Shown: in pieces, positions 17,019-25,080 of the stretch
How the letters are laid out: each line of letters starts with the position of its first letter
How positions within the stretch are numbered: position 1 is the stretch's first letter
Assembly: GCA_002471195.1 (NCBI GenBank)
Contig: DKPN01000079.1
Span: forward strand, 47,061-94,110
Length of the DNA stretch: 47,050 nt
Source of the DNA: Bacteroides sp. UBA7333
Lineage (GTDB): Bacteria; Bacteroidota; Bacteroidia; Bacteroidales; Bacteroidaceae
Direction of reading: 5' to 3'
Translations under genes and position numbers: made by a program
The notes under the pieces: model-generated
The model's input: the letters and a program-made list of their open reading frames with translations, nothing else
Database searches by the model: none
What the model was told of the DNA's origin: nothing

Positions 17019-17582
17019 TTATTTATTGGCCCTAATTCTACTTAATGTGGGTTGCGTGATACCTAGATAAGAGGCGATATATCCTAAATTTGCACGTTCG
17101 CAAACTTGTGGAAATTGAATTTTCATCTCTTCATATCTCTCTTTTGCCGAGAGTGTAAGCAACTCTTTATGACTTCGGTGCAATCGTCTGTATTCATTTT
17201 GATGTATGATTCTGCCCCAATTGCATAATTCTATATTTGTAGCCATCAAATCCGACAATGCCTTGAGGTCAATCTCATACGCTTCAACTTCTTCAATGGT
17301 TTCTACATACTCTTCACTTAGTTTATTATAATATAATTCGTCCATGCTAAATACAATACCTCCCGCACACGAAAATGAAGTTGTTATTTCCTGGCCATCG
17401 ACGAGCCAAAACGAGCGTGTCATACCTTGTTCAATAAAATATGCCACTTTACAGTACATATTTTCTTTAATAAGTTGGTGCTTTTTAGGAAAAAAGCAGT
17501 GGCGTGTAACAGAATTAAGTATATCCACTGTTTCGTCAGAGATATAACAAATTTCTCGCATATGATTTATTATATTTATCAT
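17019..17582 (-). CDS. Crp/Fnr-family transcriptional regulator
   Basis: A 187-residue regulator with an N-terminal cyclic-nucleotide-binding-like beta barrel (HCFFPKKHQLIKENMYCKVAYFIEQGMTRSF). A connecting helix is followed by a winged HTH at the end (ANLGYIASYLGITQPTLSRIRANK). It lacks the cAMP-contact residues of true Crp and iron-binding cysteines of Fnr in their usual places, so the ligand is unknown. The HTH is short, as often seen in Bacteroidota members. It is divergent from the META-domain lipoprotein, which is a natural candidate target. Confidence 0.88.
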   Translation of the reverse strand: MINIINHMREICYISDETVDILNSVTRHCFFPKKHQLIKENMYCKVAYFIEQGMTRSFWLVDGQEITTSFSCAGGIVFSMDELYYNKLSEEYVETIEEVEAYEIDLKALSDLMATNIELCNWGRIIHQNEYRRLHRSHKELLTLSAKERYEEMKIQFPQVCERANLGYIASYLGITQPTLSRIRANK

Positions 17583-17622
17583 TGTAGACGATGAACAGGT
17601 TATAAACTAAATAATATACCTA

Positions 17623-17630
17623 CAAAAATA
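17623..17630 (-). promoter_or_regulatory. Bacteroidota -7 element for the Crp/Fnr gene
   Basis: The minus strand reads TATTTTTG (TAnnTTTG), 41 bp before the start codon. Confidence 0.5.
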
Positions 17631-17674
17631 TGAAACTTATTTTGATTTGATAAATATGCAATATTTAAATCTCT

Positions 17675-17682
17675 TATATTTG
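17675..17682 (+). promoter_or_regulatory. Bacteroidota -7 element for the META lipoprotein gene
   Basis: TATATTTG matches TAnnTTTG, 28 bp before the ATG. Two overlapping TTTGA copies at 17641-17650 lie somewhat too far upstream to be an ideal -33 box. Confidence 0.5.
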
Positions 17683-17709
17683 TTATATTAATTATTAAAC
17701 AGTGTAGAT

Positions 17710-18444
17710 ATGAAAAAGTATTTTTTATTTTCGATGGTGGTTTTTACATTATTTTCATGTAAATCGAATACTGAAATGGAAGTTGAGTTAAAATCTCATG
17801 CTTGGAACTTAGTAAATAGTGACGCTATAAATGCACCGCTCAATGGAAGAGAGAGTTATACCATTGATTTTTCTAAAAATGATACTACGGTTTCGGGTAT
17901 AGGAGCTTGTAATCGCTATTTTGGAAGCTATGCCCTTAAAGCTAATAATAAAATTAAGATAGACATAAAAGGAGCTACGATGATGGCCTGTCCTAATTTA
18001 AATGAGGAGCAGTCGTATTTTATGATGATGGATAGTGTCGATGCTTTTAAAATAGAAAACGATACATTGAAATTTATGATACATAAAAACGTGATTGCTC
18101 AATTTATAAACGCAGAAGCTTTCAAAGATATCCATACTGCCCAAAACTCATTAGATTATATTGGTACATATACCGGCACTTTCCCCGCTGCCGATTGCCC
18201 CGGAATTAATGTAGAATTGGTATTAAATAAAGATTACTCATATACCCAGTCTATGGACTATATTGATCGTAATACTAAATTTACCGAAAAAGGCAAATTT
18301 ACTGTCGAGGGAAATATATTAACCTTAATGTCCAATGATATGAATCAATATTATAAAGTAGGAGAAAATAAACTTACTCGATTAGATTCAGACAAACAAC
18401 CTGTTACGGGTCCGATGGCCGACATGTATATCTTAAAAAAATAG
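17710..18444 (+). CDS. Lipoprotein with META (HslJ-like) and NlpE-like domains
   Basis: A 244-residue lipoprotein: the signal ends TLFSCKSN with the lipidated Cys at 17. Residues about 27-140 form a META domain, with W(N/L)V..., TTVSGIGACNRYFGSY and ATMMACPN as in HslJ. Residues about 145-240 resemble the N-terminal NlpE barrel, starting YIGTYTGTFPAADCPGI. Typical NlpE has a CxxC pair (CADC); here the first Cys is Ala, so only one remains. HslJ and NlpE are envelope-stress and heat-shock linked in E. coli; a similar envelope role is inferred. It is divergent from a Crp/Fnr regulator. Confidence 0.82.
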   Translation: MKKYFLFSMVVFTLFSCKSNTEMEVELKSHAWNLVNSDAINAPLNGRESYTIDFSKNDTTVSGIGACNRYFGSYALKANNKIKIDIKGATMMACPNLNEEQSYFMMMDSVDAFKIENDTLKFMIHKNVIAQFINAEAFKDIHTAQNSLDYIGTYTGTFPAADCPGINVELVLNKDYSYTQSMDYIDRNTKFTEKGKFTVEGNILTLMSNDMNQYYKVGENKLTRLDSDKQPVTGPMADMYILKK

Positions 18445-18476
18445 ATATCTACAATCATTCATGATCATTTCAACAT

Positions 18477-18528
18477 TTCATATTGTATAATGTTATAATT
18501 TATAATCAAAAACATTATACAATATGAA
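18477..18528. repeat. 18-bp perfect inverted repeat covering the DsrE-like start codon
   Basis: TTCATATTGTATAATGTT at 18477-18494 is the exact reverse complement of 18511-18528, with a 16-nt spacer. The right arm contains the ATG at 18524-18526. In RNA this hairpin would bury the start codon. It may also terminate the upstream META transcript, although no T-run follows. Confidence 0.75.
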
Positions 18529-18877
18529 TAAGAATAGTGTTGTTTATCTTTTAGGAGACGAAAATAAATGGGGGCATGTGTTAGGTCAAATCAATAATTT
18601 GCAAAAACGACCTGATGTCATCGAAAATATATCAGTTGTAGTTATTGATACAGCTGTTTTATCGTGCCTAAAAAATATAGCTGACAAAGATTTACAGGTT
18701 CACATTGATGAATTGTCGAAAATGAATGTATCATTTTTTCTATGCAATAATACGCTTATAAAATATGGCATTCCTCGCGATTTGATATATTCTGCTTTTA
18801 CCATTGTCGAAGAAGGAGGTATTATAAAAACAGTGACTCTTGAAGATAATGGCAGTCATTTAATTCCATTTATTTAA
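18524..18877 (+). CDS. DsrE-like small protein
   Basis: A 117-residue soluble protein resembling the DsrE/DsrF fold. It has alternating strands (VVYLLGDENKWGHVL, ISVVVIDTAVLSCL, VSFFLCNNTLIKYGI) and a terminal EEGGIIKTVTLEDNG. Such proteins carry sulfur or act in small oligomers. A Cys is present in FFLCNN, the position often used in the family, but no sulfur-relay partners are nearby. The function is unassigned. The ATG sits in an inverted repeat, suggesting translational control. Confidence 0.6.
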   Translation: MNKNSVVYLLGDENKWGHVLGQINNLQKRPDVIENISVVVIDTAVLSCLKNIADKDLQVHIDELSKMNVSFFLCNNTLIKYGIPRDLIYSAFTIVEEGGIIKTVTLEDNGSHLIPFI

Positions 18878-18889
18878 TATTAAATACTA

Positions 18890-18921
18890 TTTGGTCGGTC
18901 TAATTAATACGATTAACTTTG
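18890..18921 (+). promoter_or_regulatory. Bacteroidota -33/-7 promoter of the two-component operon
   Basis: TTTG at 18890-18893, a 20-bp spacer and TAACTTTG at 18914-18921 match both boxes. The response-regulator ATG is 53 bp downstream. Confidence 0.65.
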
Positions 18922-18973
18922 CTTCAAAATATGAGTTAATAAATTGAAGATATCTTAATATAGTATTCAACCA

Positions 18974-19663
18974 ATGTATCCTAGCATATTAATAGTAGAA
19001 GACGAACAACGAGTCGCTAATCTTTTGCAAACCGGTTTAACAGAAAACGGATACCATTGTTTAGTTGCTTATGATGGAACTATGGGGTTAAAGCTATTTC
19101 AGTCGAATGAAGTAAATCTCGTAATATCAGATGTTGTTTTACCCGGCATAAATGGTTTCGAGTTGAGTAAAAAAATCAGAGAAATAAATCCCTCGGTTCC
19201 CATAATAATGCTTACAGCATTGGGCTCAACCGATGATAAATTGGATGGTTTTGATGCTGGTGCCGACGATTATTTGGTGAAACCGTTTGATTTTAGAGAA
19301 TTGAATGCACGTATAAAGGTGTTATTGAAGCGTGAATATAAAGCGATAGCTCCAGTTAAAACACAAATTGAATATGCCGATTTGCACATTGATCTCAACA
19401 CCAAAGAAGTGAAGCGGGGTGATGTGGTTATTGCTTTATCGCCTAAAGAATATAACCTATTGGTATACATGGTTCAAAATGCCGAAAAGGTGATAAGTAG
19501 GACTGATATCTCTGAAAAGGTGTGGAATACTCATTTCGACACCGGTACAAATTTTATCGATGTTTATATAAATTATCTTCGGAAAAAAATTGATAGAGAT
19601 TTTGATAAAAAACTAATTCATACAAAAGTAGGAATGGGGTTTATCCTTACTGACAAATTATGA
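18974..19663 (+). CDS. OmpR/PhoB-family response regulator
   Basis: A 229-residue DNA-binding response regulator. The receiver domain has acidic residues in VEDEQ, phospho-acceptor D53 in VISDVVLPGING, Thr in IMLTALG and Lys in DYLVKPFD. Residues about 130-228 are the winged helix (KEYNLLVYMVQNAEKVISRTDI, then INYLRKKI). The stop overlaps the kinase start by 4 bases (ATGA), so the pair is translationally coupled. The next unit downstream is the Mg2+ ATPase, whose promoter has four direct repeats with the 11-bp period typical of PhoB/OmpR binding. That ATPase is the likely target. Confidence 0.94.
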   Translation: MYPSILIVEDEQRVANLLQTGLTENGYHCLVAYDGTMGLKLFQSNEVNLVISDVVLPGINGFELSKKIREINPSVPIIMLTALGSTDDKLDGFDAGADDYLVKPFDFRELNARIKVLLKREYKAIAPVKTQIEYADLHIDLNTKEVKRGDVVIALSPKEYNLLVYMVQNAEKVISRTDISEKVWNTHFDTGTNFIDVYINYLRKKIDRDFDKKLIHTKVGMGFILTDKL

Positions 19664-21027
19664 AGATTCGAACCTCTTTGGCTTTACAATATACCTGTGT
19701 TACTGCAATTCTATTTTTATTATTTGCAGCATCCGTCTTTTATTTAAGTGAACGCTCACGTAGCAATGCTTTTTTTAGAGCTCTAAAAAGTGAAGCGATA
19801 ACCAAAGCCCATTTATTTTTGAATAATCAAGTAGATGCCGAAACCATGCAATCTACTTATTTGAATAATAAGCAATTTATTGATGAGGTTGAAGTTGCTG
19901 TATACACCCCCGATTTTGATATTTTGTATCATGATGCACTCTCGAATGATATTGTAAAAGAAGATAAAGCCATGATTCATGATATTCTAAACAATAGAGA
20001 GGTGAATATGTATATTGATGGGTATCAAGGAGTAGGTTTGGTTTATACATTCAATGATGCCGACTATGTAGTAACCGCTGCTGCATATGATGGTTATGGT
20101 TATGCAAATCGAAATTTATTATGGGAGTGGTTGGCTGTTTTTATTATAATCGCATTGTTAATAGTAGTAGCTGTAGGCTATTTTTTTGCGAGAAACGCTT
20201 TAAGGCCCATTCGAATTATCACAGAAGAGGCTGAAGAAATTAATGCAAATCAAATTAATAAACGACTGCCCATCAAAAATGAAAAAGATGAATTAGGAGA
20301 GTTGTGTTTGGCTTTCAATGCACTGCTCGACCGATTGGACAAATCTTTCAAATCGCAAAAGATGTTTGTCAGTAATGTTTCTCATGAATTACGAACCCCC
20401 TTGGCTGCCCTTATTACGCAACTCGATATTTCGTTACTAAAAGAGAGAACCGGCGATGAATATAGACTGGCAATAAGCAATGCACTATATGATGCTGATC
20501 GAATTGTGAAATTAATAAATGGTTTGCTCGATCTTGCTAAATCCGATTTTGATCATGAACAAGTGAAAATGGTCTATATTCGTTTAGACGAATTGCTGCT
20601 TGATGCGATTGATCTAACCCTCAAAGCTCATCCCGAATATCATATTGAACTTATTTTCGATCAAGAGGCCGATGATGACAGTGTTTTAACGATATCAGCA
20701 AACAAATATTTATTGACAATTGCCCTTATTAACTTGATCGAAAACAACTGCAAATATTCATCGAATCATACATCTTTAATTCAGATATCTTTTTGGGAAG
20801 ATTATACCATTGTTCGTTTTTCGGATACTGGTATGGGTATGTCCGAAAAGGATAAAGAAAAGCTTTTCGACCTCTTTTATCGTGGCGAAAACAGAGGTGA
20901 TGTAGCGGGGCATGGAATAGGTATGACACTGACTCAAAAAATAATCACACTCCATAAAGGTGAAATATCAGTACATTCAAAAATAAATGAAGGTACTACT
21001 TTCTTAGTGCGTTTGCCACACATATAA
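19660..21027 (+). CDS. Membrane sensor histidine kinase
   Basis: A 455-residue sensor kinase partner of the response regulator. TM1 lies at residues about 10-30. A periplasmic sensor of about 130 residues is followed by TM2 (FIIIALLIVVAVGYFFA, about 165-185) and a HAMP linker (RPIRIITEEAEEINANQ). The DHp helix has phospho-His in FVSNVSHELRTPLAAL. The ATPase domain has the N box (ALINLIENNCKYS), G1 (VRFSDTGMGM) and G2 (GHGIGMTL). The sensor has no recognised domain. With mgtA next door, a divalent cation or envelope signal is a guess. Confidence 0.94.
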   Translation: MKIRTSLALQYTCVTAILFLLFAASVFYLSERSRSNAFFRALKSEAITKAHLFLNNQVDAETMQSTYLNNKQFIDEVEVAVYTPDFDILYHDALSNDIVKEDKAMIHDILNNREVNMYIDGYQGVGLVYTFNDADYVVTAAAYDGYGYANRNLLWEWLAVFIIIALLIVVAVGYFFARNALRPIRIITEEAEEINANQINKRLPIKNEKDELGELCLAFNALLDRLDKSFKSQKMFVSNVSHELRTPLAALITQLDISLLKERTGDEYRLAISNALYDADRIVKLINGLLDLAKSDFDHEQVKMVYIRLDELLLDAIDLTLKAHPEYHIELIFDQEADDDSVLTISANKYLLTIALINLIENNCKYSSNHTSLIQISFWEDYTIVRFSDTGMGMSEKDKEKLFDLFYRGENRGDVAGHGIGMTLTQKIITLHKGEISVHSKINEGTTFLVRLPHI

Positions 21028-21077
21028 TAATCAAAATATCACATCTTTTGCAATCCATAGAATTCTATCAATGTCAA

Positions 21078-21117
21078 TTCTAATGGTTTTCTAATATCGT
21101 TCTAATTACTTTCTAAC
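21078..21117 (+). promoter_or_regulatory. Four TTCTAAT direct repeats, 11-bp period (response-regulator operator)
   Basis: TTCTAAT begins at 21078, 21089 and 21100, and TTCTAAC at 21111, so all four are exactly 11 bp apart. Eleven-bp phased direct repeats are the signature of OmpR/PhoB-type regulators. They end 22 bp before the -7 box of the mgtA gene, covering the -33 region, as expected for an activator. Confidence 0.75.
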
Positions 21118-21139
21118 TGCCTGTTTTTATCGTTGTATC

Positions 21140-21147
21140 TACTTTTG
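21140..21147 (+). promoter_or_regulatory. Bacteroidota -7 element for mgtA
   Basis: TACTTTTG matches TAnnTTTG, 43 bp before the ATG. No TTTG is found at -33; the operator repeats occupy that position, consistent with activator dependence. Confidence 0.55.
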
Positions 21148-21190
21148 CACTATCAAATTAATGGAGTATTCATCCTTAAATAATTAGTGT

Positions 21191-23845
21191 ATGATTTGGA
21201 GTAAAAAACACAGAAAAGAAAAGAGTCCATTTCGTTTTAATGCCGAAATGGTGTTTATGGCAGCAACACAGCCTTTAAAATCGATCAATTCGTATTTCAA
21301 CACATCCAATCTTGGGTTAACCTCTCAAGAAGTAAATGAACGGTTACAGAAATATGGTAAAAATGAAATTTCTCATGAAGAGAAATTGAATCCTTTCATT
21401 CTCTTTATAAAGACCTTTATAAATCCTTTTATTGGTGTATTAATGATTCTTGCTATTATATCATTAGTGATTGATGTTATTATAGCCGATTCATCAGAGC
21501 GCGAATGGACTGGCATTATCATTATTACTACAATGGTTGTTGTTAGCGTAATTTTAAGATTTTTGCAAGAGTGGAAAGCATCGGTAGCGACCGAGGCTTT
21601 AATGAAGATGGTGAAAAATACCTGTTTTGTAAAAAGGGTTGAAGAAAGTAAAGAGATAGATATTACAACGTTGGTGCCCGGTGATATTATATTATTGGCA
21701 GCCGGCGATATGATTCCAGCCGATGTACGAATCATTGAATCAAAAGATCTTTTTGTTAGCCAATCTACTTTAACCGGTGAGTCTGATCCTGTCGAAAAGT
21801 TTGCCGATGCTAAAGGGAAAAAATATAGAACGGGTAGTGTAGTCGAGTTGGATAATATATGCTATATGGGGTCAACGGTGATCAGTGGAACAGCTAAAGC
21901 AATTGTTTTTGAAACCGGCAATCGAACCTATTTGGGCTCAATCGCAAAAAGCTTAATTGGCCAAAGAGCCACAACAGCTTTTGATATTGGTATTAGTAAA
22001 ACCAGTTTCTTATTAATACGCTTTATGCTGGTTATGGTTCCTTTTGTATTTTTTATAAATGGATTTACGAAGGGCGATTGGTTGGAGGCTTTTATTTTCG
22101 CCTTGTCAGTTGCAGTAGGTTTAACACCCGAAATGTTGCCTATGATTGTAACTGCCAACCTATCAAAAGGTGCCATTGCCATGTCTAAGAAAAAGACGAT
22201 TGTAAAGAATCTTAATGCCATACAAAATTTCGGTGCTATGAACATTTTGTGTACAGATAAAACCGGAACACTGACCTGCGATAACATTGTTCTCGAAAAA
22301 TATATCAATGCAGATGGGTCAACAGATCAGAATAAGCGAATCTTAAGGCATGCCTATTTTAATAGTTTTTTCCAAACCGGACTTAAAAATCTGATGGATA
22401 AAGCCATATTGTCACATGTAAAAGAATTGAATTTAGATCATTTAAAAGAAGACTATGTAAAGATTGATGAAATACCATTCGATTTTACTCGTCGTAGAAT
22501 GTCGGTGGTAGTTGAAGATCAAAATCTTAAGCGTCAGATTATAACGAAAGGTGCTGTTGATGAAATGATATCCATATGTTCATATGTTGAAATCAACGGA
22601 TTAGCACATCCCATGACTGAGGATTTTAAACAAAAATCAAGAGAGATTTCTGAAGAGATGAATCGTAATGGGATGAGAGTTTTAGCAGTAGCACATAAAA
22701 GTTATTTGAATAAAGAAATGGATTTTGCGGTTGCAGATGAGTCGGATATGGTACTTATTGGATTTTTAGCATTTCTCGATCCTCCTAAACCATCTGCTTC
22801 TCAAGCAATAAAACAGTTGCACGATTATGGAGTTGAAGTTAAAATTCTATCAGGCGATAATGATGTTATTGTCAATGCTGTAGCTAGACAAGTGGGTATA
22901 GACACACGACACACTATCACTGGACCGCAACTTGAAACATTAGATCCGGAAGAGTTAAAAGAGGTAGTAAGAAGAACCACATTGTTTTCAAAACTCACTC
23001 CACATCAAAAAACGGAGGTCATTACACTGCTTCAGCAAGAAGGCAATACAGTAGGGTTTCTGGGTGATGGTATCAATGATGCTTCCGCATTACGACAATC
23101 GGATATAGGAGTATCTGTAGACTCTGCTGTTGATGTAGCAAAAGAAAGTGCAGATATTATTTTACTAGATAAAGATCTTAATGTTTTAAGAGATGGTATA
23201 ATAGAAGGTCGGAAGACATTTGGAAATATCACCAAATATATAAAGATGACAGCTAGCTCTAACTTTGGAAATATGTTTAGTGTTTTAGCGGCAAGTGCTT
23301 GGCTGCCATTTTTACCAATGTTGCCTATTCACTTGTTAATCCAAAATTTATTGTATGATATATCTCAAACCACTATTCCATTTGATAAAATGGATCCTGA
23401 ATATCTTTTGAAACCACAAAAATGGGACTCATCTGATATGAGCAGATTCATGATTTATATCGGGCCTATTAGTTCAATATTCGATATTATTACCTACCTG
23501 GTTATGTGGTATATATTCGATTGTCAAACTCCCGAAAATCAATCCCTATTTCAATCAGGTTGGTTTATAGAGGGATTATTATCACAAACCTTGATTGTTC
23601 ACATGATACGAACACGTAAGATACCGTTTATTCAAAGTCGTGCATCTTGGCCGGTTATGCTACTTACATTCACTATTATGGCAGTAGGTATTTGTATACC
23701 ATATACATCATTTGGAGCATCGATAGGGCTTATGCCACTTCCCTTCAGTTATTTTCCATGGTTGATTGCTATTTTGCTGTCATACTGTGTGTTGACTCAG
23801 ATTATTAAGAATTGGTATATAAAGAAATTTACAAAATGGCTTTAA
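21191..23845 (+). CDS. mgtA: Magnesium-translocating P-type ATPase (P3B, MgtA/MgtB type)
   Basis: An inner-membrane ATPase that imports Mg2+. At 884 residues it fits MgtA (about 900). Motifs in order are the N-terminal cation ATPase region (LQKYGKNEIS), actuator LTGESDPVEKF, TM4 VGLTPEMLPMIVTANLSKGA, phosphorylation site CTDKTGTLT, KGAVDEMI, hinge GFLGDGINDASALRQSDIG, and the C-terminal membrane block ending in TQIIKNWYIKKFTKWL. An extra hydrophilic N-terminus (MIWSKKHRKEK) is present; internal ATGs at 21248 or 21260 are alternatives. It is probably controlled by the upstream two-component system and is coupled to the next gene by TAATG. Confidence 0.93.
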   Translation: MIWSKKHRKEKSPFRFNAEMVFMAATQPLKSINSYFNTSNLGLTSQEVNERLQKYGKNEISHEEKLNPFILFIKTFINPFIGVLMILAIISLVIDVIIADSSEREWTGIIIITTMVVVSVILRFLQEWKASVATEALMKMVKNTCFVKRVEESKEIDITTLVPGDIILLAAGDMIPADVRIIESKDLFVSQSTLTGESDPVEKFADAKGKKYRTGSVVELDNICYMGSTVISGTAKAIVFETGNRTYLGSIAKSLIGQRATTAFDIGISKTSFLLIRFMLVMVPFVFFINGFTKGDWLEAFIFALSVAVGLTPEMLPMIVTANLSKGAIAMSKKKTIVKNLNAIQNFGAMNILCTDKTGTLTCDNIVLEKYINADGSTDQNKRILRHAYFNSFFQTGLKNLMDKAILSHVKELNLDHLKEDYVKIDEIPFDFTRRRMSVVVEDQNLKRQIITKGAVDEMISICSYVEINGLAHPMTEDFKQKSREISEEMNRNGMRVLAVAHKSYLNKEMDFAVADESDMVLIGFLAFLDPPKPSASQAIKQLHDYGVEVKILSGDNDVIVNAVARQVGIDTRHTITGPQLETLDPEELKEVVRRTTLFSKLTPHQKTEVITLLQQEGNTVGFLGDGINDASALRQSDIGVSVDSAVDVAKESADIILLDKDLNVLRDGIIEGRKTFGNITKYIKMTASSNFGNMFSVLAASAWLPFLPMLPIHLLIQNLLYDISQTTIPFDKMDPEYLLKPQKWDSSDMSRFMIYIGPISSIFDIITYLVMWYIFDCQTPENQSLFQSGWFIEGLLSQTLIVHMIRTRKIPFIQSRASWPVMLLTFTIMAVGICIPYTSFGASIGLMPLPFSYFPWLIAILLSYCVLTQIIKNWYIKKFTKWL

Positions 23846-24951
23846 TGAAAAAAGTATATATGCATCTGTCTGCTGGAGTATTTCTAATATTAGGTAATAT
23901 TCATTTGGCATCTTCGCAGACGATTGGTGTAACCTATATTTCAGAAATGCAGTATTCACCAATTTCCAATAAAGGAAATTGGTGTAATTTACTGCGCACA
24001 GATGGTGAATTGTATTTATATAAAAATGGTGCATTGAATGGCGCTTTACTCAATATATATAAGTTAAATCCTCATCGATTGATAGACGATTTGATGACCT
24101 ATTCAAATATTGAAGAAGAGAACAAATATTTTGCTTTATCTCTTTTGGGATATACTCAGTATATAGGACAATCATCATTGTTTATAGGTATTCGTAATAT
24201 GAATGAAGACTATTTTACATCACCAATCACATCCTTGTTTACCAATAGTTCATGTGGAATCTATCCTACGATTTCAACAAATTATGCAATAGCAAATTAT
24301 CCGTATTCAAGTTTCGGAATACATTTTAACGGCTGTTTTAATAATTGGAATATAAAAGCAAGTATCTATAATGGAGTAGGGTATAATGGCTGGAGTAAAT
24401 ACAATAATCCATTTATAATCAACTACAACCGTGATGGGCTTTTTAGCATCGTCGAATTAAATTATCATACAGATTATGGAAAATATTTTTGTGGCGTTTC
24501 TTCTCATAATAGGCTATATAAGTATGAAGAAGATAATGAAATATGGGAAGAAACGGTATCGAAAGCATCGAAGAAGATAAATGCTAGCTGGTGGGCATAT
24601 CTGGAACAAAGTTTATTTAAAAGATATGGCAACCAGATAAATCTTCTTCTACAATATTCAGCAAATAGTAATAAAAATAATTTTTGTAAACGATATGGAG
24701 GTGCCGGTATAGCCTGGACCTCTATCAACACTAAATTGCGGCAACATAATTTAGGAGTGGTGATAACAGGAGCGCAGTTCTACCACTCATATGAGCTCGA
24801 CACTGAAATAACCTATCAATACCAACCAATAAGTAATTTGCTAATTCAAACATCTATACATCTAGTGAAGAATAAAATTGACTTATCGCCTATATTGATG
24901 TTAAGGCTGGGCTATACCTTTGAGTATAGTTTCTGCAATAAATCGAAATAA
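23845..24951 (+). CDS. Porin-like outer-membrane beta-barrel protein
   Basis: A 368-residue protein with a signal peptide (MKKVYMHLSAGVFLILGNIHLASSQ). It has many short amphipathic strands rich in Y, W, N and G and a C-terminal LRLGYTFEYSF-like strand, all typical of an outer-membrane barrel. The overall pattern (SSFGIHFNG, SIYNGVGYNGW, EITYQYQPISNLLIQTSIHLV) recalls carbohydrate-selective OprB-type porins, but I cannot prove that family. The ATG overlaps the mgtA stop (TAATG). Upstream in-frame ATGs at 23812 and 23836 lie inside mgtA and would spoil the signal peptide. Coupling to mgtA suggests it helps cations cross the outer membrane. Confidence 0.68.
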   Translation: MKKVYMHLSAGVFLILGNIHLASSQTIGVTYISEMQYSPISNKGNWCNLLRTDGELYLYKNGALNGALLNIYKLNPHRLIDDLMTYSNIEEENKYFALSLLGYTQYIGQSSLFIGIRNMNEDYFTSPITSLFTNSSCGIYPTISTNYAIANYPYSSFGIHFNGCFNNWNIKASIYNGVGYNGWSKYNNPFIINYNRDGLFSIVELNYHTDYGKYFCGVSSHNRLYKYEEDNEIWEETVSKASKKINASWWAYLEQSLFKRYGNQINLLLQYSANSNKNNFCKRYGGAGIAWTSINTKLRQHNLGVVITGAQFYHSYELDTEITYQYQPISNLLIQTSIHLVKNKIDLSPILMLRLGYTFEYSFCNKSK

Positions 24952-25080
24952 ATATTTTACGGTAATTGTTTTTTGATATTTTGTTAGAATGTGCTTCTAT
25001 TCAATGACTAAACAATAGTTATGTCCCTTTTGTTTCAATGTTTTTTATGAGTCTAATTATTAGTTTTTGAGTAGTTATTT

